Source: UBA1764 sp045642565 (GTDB lineage Bacteria > Bacillota > Clostridia > Peptostreptococcales > Anaerovoracaceae). Taken from it: a DNA stretch of 53,149 bases. Both the position numbers and the translations under genes were made by a program. The notes under the pieces are model-generated. The model worked only from the letters and a program-made list of their open reading frames with translations, did no database searches and was not told the DNA's origin. Shown piece after piece: positions 40,601 through 48,574 of the stretch (the stretch's first letter is position 1; each line of letters opens with the position of its first letter). Where the stretch lies: positions 1 through 53,149 of the forward strand of contig JAZUJE010000007.1 in the NCBI GenBank assembly GCA_045642565.1, given 5' to 3'.

Positions 40601-41554
40601 GAGATCATATCTTTTCGCATCAAAGAATAATGCTTCAATTAAATCGTAAGCACTATCAAATGTTGCCGGTTCGCCAGGTCTTAATTTTTTGTAAATTTCT
40701 TTGAGGCCCTCTTCGTAATCGCCTGTAGGGTCTTTTGCAATAGAATTTACAAGTCTTTCGTCTTCGCCGAAAATTTCATAAATTTCTTCGTTTGTTCCGG
40801 CCTGCAAAATACCTGCAATATCTGTATGATATTCGTTATATCGTCTAACAGCTTTTCTGATTTCATCATCAGAAAGCGGTGGAAGTTCAGGTTTCTTTTT
40901 ACGTTCTTCTTCTCTTCTGTTAATTAAGTTTTGAACCTTGTTATCAACAGAACCATATGCGAGCGCACGAAGAAGAGCAGTGATTGTTTGCTTACGTGTT
41001 CTATCTACACGAACAGAAAGAACCTCGTTTGAATCAGTTTCGTATTCAATCCAAGCTCCTCTGTTAGGAATGATAGTTGCAGCAAACAACTTATTATTTG
41101 ACTTATCGACACTATATTCATAATATGGTCCAGGGCTACGAACAAGTTGTGTTACAACAACACGTTCTGCTCCGTTGTAAATGAATGTGCCCTTTTCTGT
41201 CATCACAGGGAATTCGCCCATGAAGACTTCTTGTTCTTTTATTTCACCAGTATCCTGGTTGATAAGTCTAACTTTAACTTTAAGAGATGCAGCATATGTA
41301 GCGTCTCTGTCTTTACATTCTTGCTGGCTATACTTTGTTTCTTTTGAAAGTGTGTAATCTACAAATTCAAGAGCAAGGTTTCCAGCGTAGTCTCTAATTG
41401 GAGAGATATCTTCAAAAACTTCAGCAAGACCTTCTTTAACGAACCAGTCATATGAGCTTCTTTGGATATCAATAAGGTTTGGCATATCGAGAACAGTTTC
41501 AATCTTTGAGAAACTCATTCTCTCTTTCTTGCCGATTTTTACAGCCTGAGGCAT
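37658..41554 (-). CDS. rpoB: RNA polymerase subunit beta
   Basis: 1298 residues from the ATG at 41554, which has GGGAGG 9 nt upstream; the in-frame ATG at 41578 overlaps that site. The rifampicin pocket [24 protein letters not shown] is wild type. [42 protein letters not shown] and the C-terminal clamp segment [28 protein letters not shown] are all present. The C-terminus is an acidic tail ([13 protein letters not shown]). Forms the catalytic core with beta'. Confidence 0.98.
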   Translation of the reverse strand: [1298 protein letters not shown]

Positions 41555-41603
41555 TATATTGTTCCTCCCTTTGAACAATTAAAAGCTTGCTATAATATAA
41601 GGC

Positions 41604-41641
41604 ACCAAAAGGCTTACCCGTTTTTTGAGTAAGCCTTTGGT
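41604..41641 (-). other. Long hairpin between rplL and rpoB (attenuator or processing site)
   Basis: ACCAAAGGCTTAC, 11-nt loop, GTAAGCCTTTTGGT with one bulged base, not followed by a T-run on the minus strand. It lies where E. coli has the rplL-rpoB attenuator and RNase III site. Confidence 0.65.
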
Positions 41642-41660
41642 ATTCATTTGTCGTTTCAAA

Positions 41661-42023
41661 CTACTTGAGTTCTACTACAGCGCCAACTTCTTCGAGTTGT
41701 TTCTTAATCTCTTCAGCCTCTGCTGATGCAACGTTTTCTTTAACGTTTGCTGGAGCTCCATCAACGAGATCCTTAGCTTCCTTAAGACCAAGACCTGTAA
41801 GTTCTCTTACAACCTTGATAACCTTAATCTTTTCTGCGCCAGCGTCTTTAAGAACTACTGTGAAGTCGTCCTTAGCTGCTGCTGCTTCACCAGCACCTGC
41901 TGCTGCAACTGCTACTGGAGCTGCTGCGGATACACCAAATTCTTCTTCGCATGCCTTAACGAGGTCGTTAAGTTCGAGGACTGTCATAGCTTTTATAGCT
42001 TCAATGATCTGTTCCTTTGTCAT
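41661..42023 (-). CDS. rplL: 50S ribosomal protein L7/L12
   Basis: 120 residues: the N-terminal dimerisation helix (MTKEQIIEAIKAMTVLELNDLV), the Ala/Gly-rich hinge (VAAAGAGEAAAA) and the C-terminal factor-binding domain (VIKVVRELTGLGLKEAKDLVDGAP). It forms the ribosomal stalk with L10. It starts 54 nt after rplJ. Confidence 0.99.
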   Translation of the reverse strand: MTKEQIIEAIKAMTVLELNDLVKACEEEFGVSAAAPVAVAAAGAGEAAAAKDDFTVVLKDAGAEKIKVIKVVRELTGLGLKEAKDLVDGAPANVKENVASAEAEEIKKQLEEVGAVVELK

Positions 42024-42077
42024 TTTCTTTTCTCCTTAAAAAATTCTATTTAAAACGAATAATTTACAATTAAGCGA

Positions 42078-42572
42078 CTATGCTTCTTTTGCATCTGCAA
42101 TAGCTTGGAATGTGCGAACTGCCTTTGAAATAGGGCTCTGAATACTTCCAAGGAATTTTGCAAGAAGTTCGTCTCTTGAAGGAATTGCTGATAAAGCTTT
42201 GATTCCCTCTGCATCGTAGAAGACACCTTCAACGACGCCTGCTTTAAAGGACATCTTTTGTGTATCCTTCATAGCTTTAGCAATTACTCTTGCCGGAGCA
42301 ACTGCATCATCTTTACTGATTGCTATAGCGCTTGGACCTGTGAATGAATTCTTAAGTTCTTCGAACTCAGTTCCTTCTACAGCTTTAGTCATCAGTGTGT
42401 TCTTATAAACAGTGTAATCAACATTAGCTTCACGAAGAGCTTTTCTCATAGCTGTTGCTTCTTCAACAGTTGTTCCGATATAGTCAATGACTACAGCAGA
42501 TTTTGCTCCATCAAGTTTTGCTTTAATCTCATCAATTACAACTTGTTTTGCTTTCAGACTTTCTACTGACAT
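42078..42572 (-). CDS. rplJ: 50S ribosomal protein L10
   Basis: 164 residues. VVIDYIGTTVEEATAMRKALREANVDYTVYKNTLMTKA is the rRNA-binding domain; the C-terminal helix (PISKAVRTFQAIADAKEA) is the L12-docking helix. It is translated behind the L10 leader and probably autoregulated by L10(L12)4. Confidence 0.98.
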   Translation of the reverse strand: MSVESLKAKQVVIDEIKAKLDGAKSAVVIDYIGTTVEEATAMRKALREANVDYTVYKNTLMTKAVEGTEFEELKNSFTGPSAIAISKDDAVAPARVIAKAMKDTQKMSFKAGVVEGVFYDAEGIKALSAIPSRDELLAKFLGSIQSPISKAVRTFQAIADAKEA

Positions 42573-42585
42573 CTGTTCTCCTTTC

Positions 42586-42658
42586 CGGCCATTTATGTTC
42601 TACCTCGGCTGGTTATTAAGTGCTGCGGAAAGCTAGCACACCCGCTGTCTTTGGCCTA
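42586..42658 (-). promoter_or_regulatory. Ribosomal protein L10 leader
   Basis: The mRNA leader of rplJ has the family hallmarks: a closing helix GGCCA/TGGCC, a GCGGGTG...CCGC hairpin, and the conserved AGCCGAGGTAGAACATAAATGGCC end just before the AGGAG of rplJ. It is the L10(L12)4 binding site that controls rplJL translation. Confidence 0.8.
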
Positions 42659-42677
42659 GATTTCAAATTTGTTTGTC

Positions 42678-43376
42678 TTAGCCAAGTTTTGCTGCAACAA
42701 GCTTGATTCCAGGCCCCATTGTTGTGCTGATAGAAGCACTCTTAATGTACTGACCTTTTGCTGCTGCCGGCTTAGCTTTAACGATAGCATCTGTTAATGC
42801 TAAGAAGTTTTCTTGAAGCTTCTGTGCACCGAATGATGCTTTGCCGATCGGGCAATGTACGATGTTTTGTTTGTCAAGACGATACTCAACTTTACCGGCT
42901 TTAATCTCTGAGAGAGCCTGAGTAAGGTTCATTGTAACTGTACCGCTCTTTGGGTTTGGCATGAGTCCCTTAGGACCTAAAACTTTACCAAGTTTACCAA
43001 CAACGCCCATCATATCAGGTGTTGCTACAACTACATCGAAGTCAAACCAGTTTTCTTTCTGGATTTTTTCTGCCATTTCTTCTGCGCCTACGAAATCTGC
43101 GCCAGCTGCTTCTGCTTCATGTGCTTTTTCTCCCTTAGCAAATACTAAAACTCTTACAGTTTTACCAATGCCGTTAGGAAGAACGATAGCGCCACGAATC
43201 TGCTGATCTGCGTGTCTTCCGTCAAGACCCATTCTGAAATGAGCTTCTACTGTTTCGTCGAATTTAGCTTTCTGCATTTGATCAAGAATCTTGAAAGCTT
43301 CTTCAACTTCATACTGCTGTGCTCTGTCACGAAGAGCTGCAGCTGCTGCATATCTCTTGCTTTCTTTTTTAGCCAT
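42678..43376 (-). CDS. rplA: 50S ribosomal protein L1
   Basis: 232 residues. NGIGKTVRVLVFAKGE, the conserved MPNPKSGTV motif and the final GPGIKLVAAKLG-type end identify L1, which builds the mobile L1 stalk at the E site. It lies 51 nt after rplK. Confidence 0.98.
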   Translation of the reverse strand: MAKKESKRYAAAAALRDRAQQYEVEEAFKILDQMQKAKFDETVEAHFRMGLDGRHADQQIRGAIVLPNGIGKTVRVLVFAKGEKAHEAEAAGADFVGAEEMAEKIQKENWFDFDVVVATPDMMGVVGKLGKVLGPKGLMPNPKSGTVTMNLTQALSEIKAGKVEYRLDKQNIVHCPIGKASFGAQKLQENFLALTDAIVKAKPAAAKGQYIKSASISTTMGPGIKLVAAKLG

Positions 43377-43383
43377 GATATGT

Positions 43384-43423
43384 TTTCTTTCTGTGGTATT
43401 AACGACTCGAATACGTCTCCCAC
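43384..43423 (-). promoter_or_regulatory. Possible L1-binding hairpin between rplK and rplA
   Basis: TGGTGGGAGACG and CGTTAATACCACA flank a short loop: an outer TGGT/ACCA stem, an asymmetric internal loop and an inner GACG/CGTT stem. The shape and the place (rplK-rplA spacer, ahead of rplA) suit an L1 autoregulatory target. Confidence 0.45.
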
Positions 43424-43427
43424 CAAA

Positions 43428-43853
43428 TTAACCTTCTACAAGAATACCCATACTTCTTGCTGTACCTTTAATCATCTCAGTTGCTGTATCAATGTTAGCG
43501 GCATTTAAATCCGGCATCTTTGTTTCAGCAATTTCTCTTGCCTGAGCGACTGTAATAGTTGCAACTTTCTTCTTGTTAGGTTCACCGGATGCTTTGTCGA
43601 GCTTTGCTGCTTTCTTAATAAGAACTGCTGCTGGAGGAGTCTTAGTAATAAAGCTGAATGTCCTGTCTGCGTAAACTGTAATTACAACAGGAATAATCAT
43701 GCCCTTTTGATCCTGTGTCTTAGCATTAAACTGTTTGCAAAAGTCCATGATGTTAACACCATGCTGACCAAGTGCAGGACCTACTGGTGGAGCTGGATTA
43801 GCAGCGCCTGCAGGTATTTGCAGTTTAATAAAGCCTTCAACCTTTTTTGCCAT
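43428..43853 (-). CDS. rplK: 50S ribosomal protein L11
   Basis: 141 residues. IKLQIPAGAANPAPPVGPALGQHGVNIMDFCKQFN is the invariant N-terminal domain and the C-terminal rRNA-binding domain ends TARSMGILVEG. It forms the GTPase-associated centre. It lies 42 nt after nusG. Confidence 0.99.
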   Translation of the reverse strand: MAKKVEGFIKLQIPAGAANPAPPVGPALGQHGVNIMDFCKQFNAKTQDQKGMIIPVVITVYADRTFSFITKTPPAAVLIKKAAKLDKASGEPNKKKVATITVAQAREIAETKMPDLNAANIDTATEMIKGTARSMGILVEG

Positions 43854-43895
43854 ATGGCCATCTCCTTTCTTTTAGTATTTTTACCTATATATAAA

Positions 43896-44636
43896 CTAAA
43901 GTTTATCTACCTGGTCGTATTCCAGTTCTACCGGAGTAAGACGACCAAACATATCAACCTTAGCTTTTAAGGTCTGCTTAATATCATCTGTCTGTTCTAC
44001 CTTAGCTGTGAAGCCCTTGAATGGACCTGTGATAACTTTTATAGTATCGCCAACTTCGATATCCAAGACGATGCTTGTCTTTTCGAGACCCATTCTTCTA
44101 ACCTCTTCTTCGGTAAGAGGAATAGGTTCTGATCCTTGACCAACGAAACCTGTTACACCTTGTGTATTTCTAACAAGATACCAGCTTTCATTAGTAACAA
44201 TCATTTTCACGATTACATAGCCCGGGAAGACCTTACGTTCACGGCTCTTCATACTATCGCCTTTATGTTCAACAATAGTTTCTTTTGGCACGTCAACTTC
44301 GAGAACGAGATCTTGCATACCTCTGTTCTCTACGAGCTTTTCGATATTCTTTTTTACTTTGTCTTCGTGCCCGCTGTAAGTATGTACTATGTACCACTTA
44401 GCATCTTTACTTCTTCTTAAGAAAGTAGCGGGTACTTCATCTTTTTCACGTAAAAGTTTTGCGGCAACTTCAGCAGCAGCCTGCTTTCTTTTTGCCTTAG
44501 CTTCTGGTGATACAGATTTTTTTGCTGCCTCGATTGCAGCAAGAACTTCAGGACTCTGTACGAATTCTGGTTCTTTCTTTTTTACGACTTCAGTAACAAG
44601 CTCTTCACTTGTTTCAGGTCTGAATTCCTCGGACAT
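43896..44636 (-). CDS. nusG: Transcription elongation/termination factor NusG with an N-terminal extension
   Basis: 246 residues, about 70 longer than the usual ~175-180. The NGN domain begins near residue 78 (AKWYIVHTYSGHEDKVKKNIEKL) and has VFPGYVIVKM and VRNTQGVTGFVG. The KOW domain (VGDTIKVITGPFKGFTAKVE) is C-terminal. The first ~77 residues are charged and Ala/Lys/Glu-rich (AAIEAAKKSVSPEAKAKRKQ), probably disordered or helical. NusG bridges RNA polymerase with Rho or the ribosome. No good internal start with a ribosome binding site was seen, so the extension is probably real. Confidence 0.95.
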   Translation of the reverse strand: MSEEFRPETSEELVTEVVKKKEPEFVQSPEVLAAIEAAKKSVSPEAKAKRKQAAAEVAAKLLREKDEVPATFLRRSKDAKWYIVHTYSGHEDKVKKNIEKLVENRGMQDLVLEVDVPKETIVEHKGDSMKSRERKVFPGYVIVKMIVTNESWYLVRNTQGVTGFVGQGSEPIPLTEEEVRRMGLEKTSIVLDIEVGDTIKVITGPFKGFTAKVEQTDDIKQTLKAKVDMFGRLTPVELEYDQVDKL

Positions 44637-44646
44637 TTATATACTC

Positions 44647-44859
44647 CTACATTGCTATGTTAAGAACTTTTTCAAGCACTACAAGACAACCTGTGTCTAA
44701 GAGCCAGAAGAAAAGTGCGAAAAGAGCGCAAACAATAAATACTACTACTGTAAGCTTTGCTGTTTCTTTTCTTGTTGGCCAGGTTACCTTTCTAAGCTCA
44801 GCCCTAACACCCTTAAGGTATTCGCCGAATCCAGACTTCTTTGCTGTTGTGTCTGCCAT
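44647..44859 (-). CDS. secE: Preprotein translocase subunit SecE
   Basis: 70 residues: a short amphipathic segment with the conserved GVRAELRKVTWPTRKE and one transmembrane helix (LTVVVFIVCALFALFFWLLDTG). It is the single-helix SecE of Gram-positives that clamps SecY. It lies between rpmG and nusG. Confidence 0.97.
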   Translation of the reverse strand: MADTTAKKSGFGEYLKGVRAELRKVTWPTRKETAKLTVVVFIVCALFALFFWLLDTGCLVVLEKVLNIAM

Positions 44860-44878
44860 TTTGGTTTCCTTCCTTTAA

Positions 44879-45040
44879 TTACTTTGTTTCTTTGTGCAGA
44901 GTTTCTTTCTTGCAGAATTTACAATACTTCATCATTTCGATACGATCAGGATTGTTTCTCTTGTTCTTTGTAGTGTTGTAATTCCTCTGCTTGCACTCTG
45001 TGCAGGATAAAGTTACCTTTACTCTTACATCATTAGCCAT
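44879..45040 (-). CDS. rpmG: 50S ribosomal protein L33 (zinc-binding form)
   Basis: A 53-residue gene. MANDVRVKVTLSCTECKQRN onward, with zinc-ribbon pairs C13-x2-C16 and C40-x2-C43, so the C+ zinc form. AAAGGAG lies 8 nt before the ATG. It heads the long transcript rpmG-secE-nusG-rplKA. No tRNA-Trp gene lies between rpmG and secE, unlike in many relatives. Confidence 0.96.
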   Translation of the reverse strand: MANDVRVKVTLSCTECKQRNYNTTKNKRNNPDRIEMMKYCKFCKKETLHKETK

Positions 45041-45077
45041 GAGTTTTCTCCTTTTTTAGCTATATTTAGTACCGTCA

Positions 45078-45150
45078 AAACCTTAAAAACACAAGGTTTT
45101 TCCGGTTTTAAACAACATCGAATACACTATGCCCCTTTTAAGCATAGTGT
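45078..45150 (-). other. Two hairpins in the leader of rpmG
   Basis: CACTATGC-9 nt-GCATAGTG (45125-45149), then AAAACCTT-8 nt-AAGGTTTT (about 45079-45102) followed on the minus strand by only a short T-run. They sit in the 194-nt gap upstream of rpmG. I could not find a convincing -35/-10 pair; the hairpins may be attenuators or processing sites. Confidence 0.45.
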
Positions 45151-45169
45151 CATACCGTAAAATAATAAC

Positions 45170-45203
45170 AAAAACCCCTTGCAAAAGCAAGGGGTTTTTT
45201 ATT
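45170..45203. terminator. Bidirectional terminator after the PutP-type symporter gene
   Basis: AAAACCCCTTGC, 4-nt loop, GCAAGGGGTTTT, with T-runs on both strands. Confidence 0.9.
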
Positions 45204-45234
45204 ATTTTTCCGTTTTTTAGCTGTTTTTTGTCTA

Positions 45235-46701
45235 TTAGTCTTCGTATGCAACGGCCTTATCAAATAAATCTTCTACATCCTTATTTGGTGCCGGAGTTGC
45301 TAATGCAACAATTATACCTACGATTAATCCGATAATTGTTGCCGGAACGATTTCATAAATCCCTGTTGACGGTTTAAGCAGGATAAGCCATAAAATATCG
45401 GATGCACCGCCTGCTATGATGGCAGCTGCGGCTCCGGCAAAATTGAAACGCTTCCAGTAAAGTGAAAGAACAATTGCAGGGCCGAATGCGGCACCGAAAA
45501 GTCCCCAAGCGTTTTCTACAAGGCTCATAATAGAACCACTGTTTGGATTTGAAGCAATAATAATGGCAACAACAGAAATTACTAATACGATAACTCTGCC
45601 AACCCAAAGCATCTCTTTGTCGCTTGCATTCTTTCTGAACATTGGCTTATATACATCAGATGCAAATGCAGAGCTTGCGGCAAGAAGCTGGCTGTCTGCT
45701 GAAGACATAGCTGCGGCAAGAATAGCTGAAAGTAAAATTCCGCAAATTACTGCCGGGAAGATAGCTCTTACAACCTGAATAAATACTGTTGAAGAATCTG
45801 CAATATCACCAAGAAGCATATGGCCGATAGCACCAACTGCACAACCAAAACCAAGAATAATAGCTGTCCAAACGATACCAATTACTCTTGATTTTTTAAG
45901 TGATTTATTTGATTCAATCGACATAAATCTTACGATGATATGTGGCATACCAAAGTATCCAAGGCCCCAACCAAGGCCGGAAATAATCTCTCTTGGATTT
46001 GCCTCAAAGAAATTCCAATAGCCCGGAATTTCTTCACCGATTTCTGCAGCGGTCATAACTCCGCCACCGTTCTTAACGATTGCAAGAGCAAAGATTGGTG
46101 CGGCAAGAAGTGCTGCAAGCATCAACATACCCTGGAAGAAATCTGTCCAGCAAACTGCGTTATATCCACCAAGGAAGGTATAAAGCAAAATGATTGCTGC
46201 TGAAAGATACATTGCTGTTGTCATATCCATTCCGGTAACTTGATTAAACAATGTACCGCAAGCCTTCATTGAAGAAGCGGCATAAATTGTATAAGCAACA
46301 AGGAAAAGAATTGCACATACAAGTCTGATTGCGCCGTTGCTGCTCTTAAATCTGTTTGTCAAATATTGCGGAACTGTGATTGAGTCGTCTGCAACGATTG
46401 TAAACTTACGAAGTCTTGGGGCTTCAATGATCCATGAAAGTGCATAACCAATAAGAAGGCCTACACCAATCCAGGTTTGGCCCATGCCCATTGCAAATAC
46501 GCTTGCCGGAAGACCCATAAGCGACCATGCAGACATGTCTGAAGCTCCGGCAGAAAGAGCTGATACCCACGGGCCCATGTGGCGACCGCCCAGGAAATAG
46601 TCCTTTTCGCCGGCACCCTTAGAATTAATGAAGAAATAGATGCCTATGCCAAGCATAAAGAGCAAATAAATTATCATAATGATAAGTTCGATATTAAACA
46701 T
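45235..46701 (-). CDS. putP: Sodium:solute symporter, PutP (proline) type
   Basis: 488 residues, about 13 transmembrane helices of the SSS family. SAGASDMSAWSLMGLPASVFAMGM is the PutP helix 2 with the Na+/proline-binding residues, and FLGGYNAVCWTDFFQGMLML and ILAAAMSSADSQLLAASSAFASDVYK (helix 8, Na2 site) are typical. It is predicted to import proline with Na+; other small solutes are possible. GAAAGG precedes the ATG. It is divergent from a TetR regulator with a shared 119-nt control region, so it is probably the regulator's target. Confidence 0.92.
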   Translation of the reverse strand: MFNIELIIMIIYLLFMLGIGIYFFINSKGAGEKDYFLGGRHMGPWVSALSAGASDMSAWSLMGLPASVFAMGMGQTWIGVGLLIGYALSWIIEAPRLRKFTIVADDSITVPQYLTNRFKSSNGAIRLVCAILFLVAYTIYAASSMKACGTLFNQVTGMDMTTAMYLSAAIILLYTFLGGYNAVCWTDFFQGMLMLAALLAAPIFALAIVKNGGGVMTAAEIGEEIPGYWNFFEANPREIISGLGWGLGYFGMPHIIVRFMSIESNKSLKKSRVIGIVWTAIILGFGCAVGAIGHMLLGDIADSSTVFIQVVRAIFPAVICGILLSAILAAAMSSADSQLLAASSAFASDVYKPMFRKNASDKEMLWVGRVIVLVISVVAIIIASNPNSGSIMSLVENAWGLFGAAFGPAIVLSLYWKRFNFAGAAAAIIAGGASDILWLILLKPSTGIYEIVPATIIGLIVGIIVALATPAPNKDVEDLFDKAVAYED

Positions 46702-46734
46702 ATAAAAGCCTTTCTATATAAAAATTATTATGTT

Positions 46735-46767
46735 GCTATTGTACTATAGAGAAAAATAGAATAAAAT
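46735..46767 (+). promoter_or_regulatory. tetR promoter with an operator-like near-palindrome
   Basis: TTGTAC (46739-46744), 17-bp spacer, TAAAAT (46762-46767). CTATTGTACTATAG (46735-46748; palindromic except for one base pair) covers the -35. The divergent putP gene is likely to read from the same stretch. Confidence 0.6.
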
Positions 46768-46820
46768 ATGAACTGTAGTTGTACTTTTTTATATATAAAA
46801 ATCTTGAAAGGCTTGAAATT

Positions 46821-47393
46821 ATGCGAAAAACAAGTGATACAAAAAGTAGAATAGTATCTGCAGCATGGAAACTTTTTTATGAACAAGGCTATGACAACAC
46901 TACAATTGATGACATTTTGGAAGAAGCTCATGCAAGCAAAGGCTCTTTTTACCACTATTTTGACAGTAAAGATGACCTCCCAAACTCTTTAGGATATCTT
47001 TTCGATGAAAAATATGAAGAGCTTGGAAAAACCATGGATCCGAATATGAATCCTTTAGAAAAGCTTATCTATATTAACCACGAATTATTTTTAATGCTCG
47101 AAAATACGGTTTCGGTAGACATACTTTCCCGCCTGTTCAGTTCGCAACTGATACTGGCCGAAAGATCACTGCTTGATAACAACAGAACTTATTATAAAAT
47201 GCTTCGCCAAATTACAATCGAGGCACAGCAACAAAAAATATTCAGGCCGGAATTTACCACTAACGATATTACCAAAGCATATGCAATGTTTGAACGCGGC
47301 TTGATGTACGACTGGTGTCTTTCATCTGCTTCCTATTCTCTTACGCAGTATTCAAGCAAAATGTTTCCGGCATTCTTACAAACATTCTGTTAA
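46821..47393 (+). CDS. TetR-family transcriptional regulator
   Basis: 190 residues from the ATG at 46821 (GAAAGG upstream). The N-terminal HTH is typical: TKSRIVSAAWKLFYEQGYDNTTIDDILEEAHASKGSFYHYFDSKDDL. The C-terminal ligand domain is all helical and not assignable. Gene arrangement suggests control of the adjacent symporter and of itself. Confidence 0.93.
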   Translation: MRKTSDTKSRIVSAAWKLFYEQGYDNTTIDDILEEAHASKGSFYHYFDSKDDLPNSLGYLFDEKYEELGKTMDPNMNPLEKLIYINHELFLMLENTVSVDILSRLFSSQLILAERSLLDNNRTYYKMLRQITIEAQQQKIFRPEFTTNDITKAYAMFERGLMYDWCLSSASYSLTQYSSKMFPAFLQTFC

Positions 47394-47434
47394 TCGTTTA
47401 TTAACGATGATGTGTTTTATTACATAAAAAAATA

Positions 47435-47471
47435 AAGAAGGCTCGCCACATCTGGCGAGCCTTCTTTTTTA
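47435..47471. terminator. Bidirectional terminator between tetR and yhbY
   Basis: AAGAAGGCTCGCCA, 4-nt loop, TGGCGAGCCTTCTT then T-rich; it overlaps the yhbY stop at its right end. Confidence 0.9.
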
Positions 47472-47768
47472 TTTCGGTAATACGATTTTTCTATCTATAG
47501 CTTTTTCGGCTGGTCTATATAAAATAAATTTGCGGCCTATCGCTTGAACGAACTCTGCATTAAGAGCTTCTGCACACTGGTTTGCAGTATGCTTTGGCTG
47601 CATCAAAGAGCCTTCTTGAATTTTAACCTTAAGAAGTTCATGCACATTAAGATATCTATCCATCTCTGCAAGAACATTATCGGTTAAATCATCTTTACCT
47701 ATATATACAGTCGCATCAATTGCCTGCGCTAAACTTTTTAAATAAGATCTTTGTTTTCCGTTAATCAT
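47469..47768 (-). CDS. yhbY: CRM-domain RNA-binding protein YhbY
   Basis: 99 residues. NGKQRSYLKSLAQAIDATVYIGKDDLTDNVLAEMDRYLNVHELLKVKI is the CRS1-YhbY (CRM) domain, and VQAIGRKFILYRP its last strand. It associates with pre-50S particles. Its ATG overlaps the stop of the AIM24-like gene by one base (TAATG). Confidence 0.95.
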   Translation of the reverse strand: MINGKQRSYLKSLAQAIDATVYIGKDDLTDNVLAEMDRYLNVHELLKVKIQEGSLMQPKHTANQCAEALNAEFVQAIGRKFILYRPAEKAIDRKIVLPK

Positions 47769-48463
47769 TATTTACTACCACTATTTACATATTGCGCTAC
47801 ATAAGGAGCAATCTTATTTGCAACTTCGCTAAGAGGCATAGTTTGAAGTGTAATTCTGCCAGGTCCTGTAACAACAGTATTAAATAAACCTTCGCCACCA
47901 AAGAGAACATTTTTTACGCCTTTTACAGATTGAATATCCATGCTGCATGTTGCATCCATCATTGCAAGATTTCCTGTATCAACAAGCATAGTCTGTCCCG
48001 GAGCAAGATCATAAGAAACAGCGCTACCATCAATTTCTAAGAAAGCGATTCCGTTTCCGCTAATCTTTTGCATAATGAAACCTTCTCCGCCAAAGAAACC
48101 TGTACCAAGTTGTTTTCTAAAGAAAACTTCTGTTGTAAGCCCGGATGTTGATGCTAAGAAAGAACCCTTCTGAACGATAATAGGTTTGTCAGGTGTAACT
48201 TCTACAGCAACGATATGTCCAGGGAATGCTGCAGCAAAAGCAATCATTCCGCTGCCACCTTCGGCAGTATAAACATTTCTGAAAATCTTTTCTCCGGAAA
48301 TCATTCTGCCAAGAGCTTTGCCAAGACCGCCGCCACCTTCTGTTTCCATTCTCATGTTTGGAGACATCCATGCCATTGCTCCACCTTGAGTGTTCATTGA
48401 TTCACCTGCTTCAAGATTGCAAATTACTACAGGCATATTGTCGCCTTTAATCTCGTAGTTCAT
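47768..48463 (-). CDS. AIM24/TIGR00266 family protein
   Basis: 231 residues, glycine-rich beta protein. GESMNTQGGAMAWMSPNMRMETEGGGG, then GGEGFIMQKISGNGIAFLEIDG and GPGRITLQTMPL are the family landmarks. It has no signal peptide. The family is widespread and related to the tryptophan RNA-binding attenuator-like fold; its role in bacteria is not known. It is co-translated with yhbY. Confidence 0.9.
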   Translation of the reverse strand: MNYEIKGDNMPVVICNLEAGESMNTQGGAMAWMSPNMRMETEGGGGLGKALGRMISGEKIFRNVYTAEGGSGMIAFAAAFPGHIVAVEVTPDKPIIVQKGSFLASTSGLTTEVFFRKQLGTGFFGGEGFIMQKISGNGIAFLEIDGSAVSYDLAPGQTMLVDTGNLAMMDATCSMDIQSVKGVKNVLFGGEGLFNTVVTGPGRITLQTMPLSEVANKIAPYVAQYVNSGSK

Positions 48464-48539
48464 TCAATTACCTCCATTGAATAATCACGGCCCAGCAGAG
48501 CCTATAAAAAATTAGCTACACAAATAGTATAACATAAAA

Positions 48540-48565
48540 GAAGCTTGCTTTTTACAGCAAGCTTC
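48540..48565 (-). terminator. Terminator of surface protein D
   Basis: GAAGCTTGCT, 6-nt loop, AGCAAGCTTC, TTTTA following on the minus strand. Confidence 0.82.
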
Positions 48566-48574
48566 AATTTTTAA

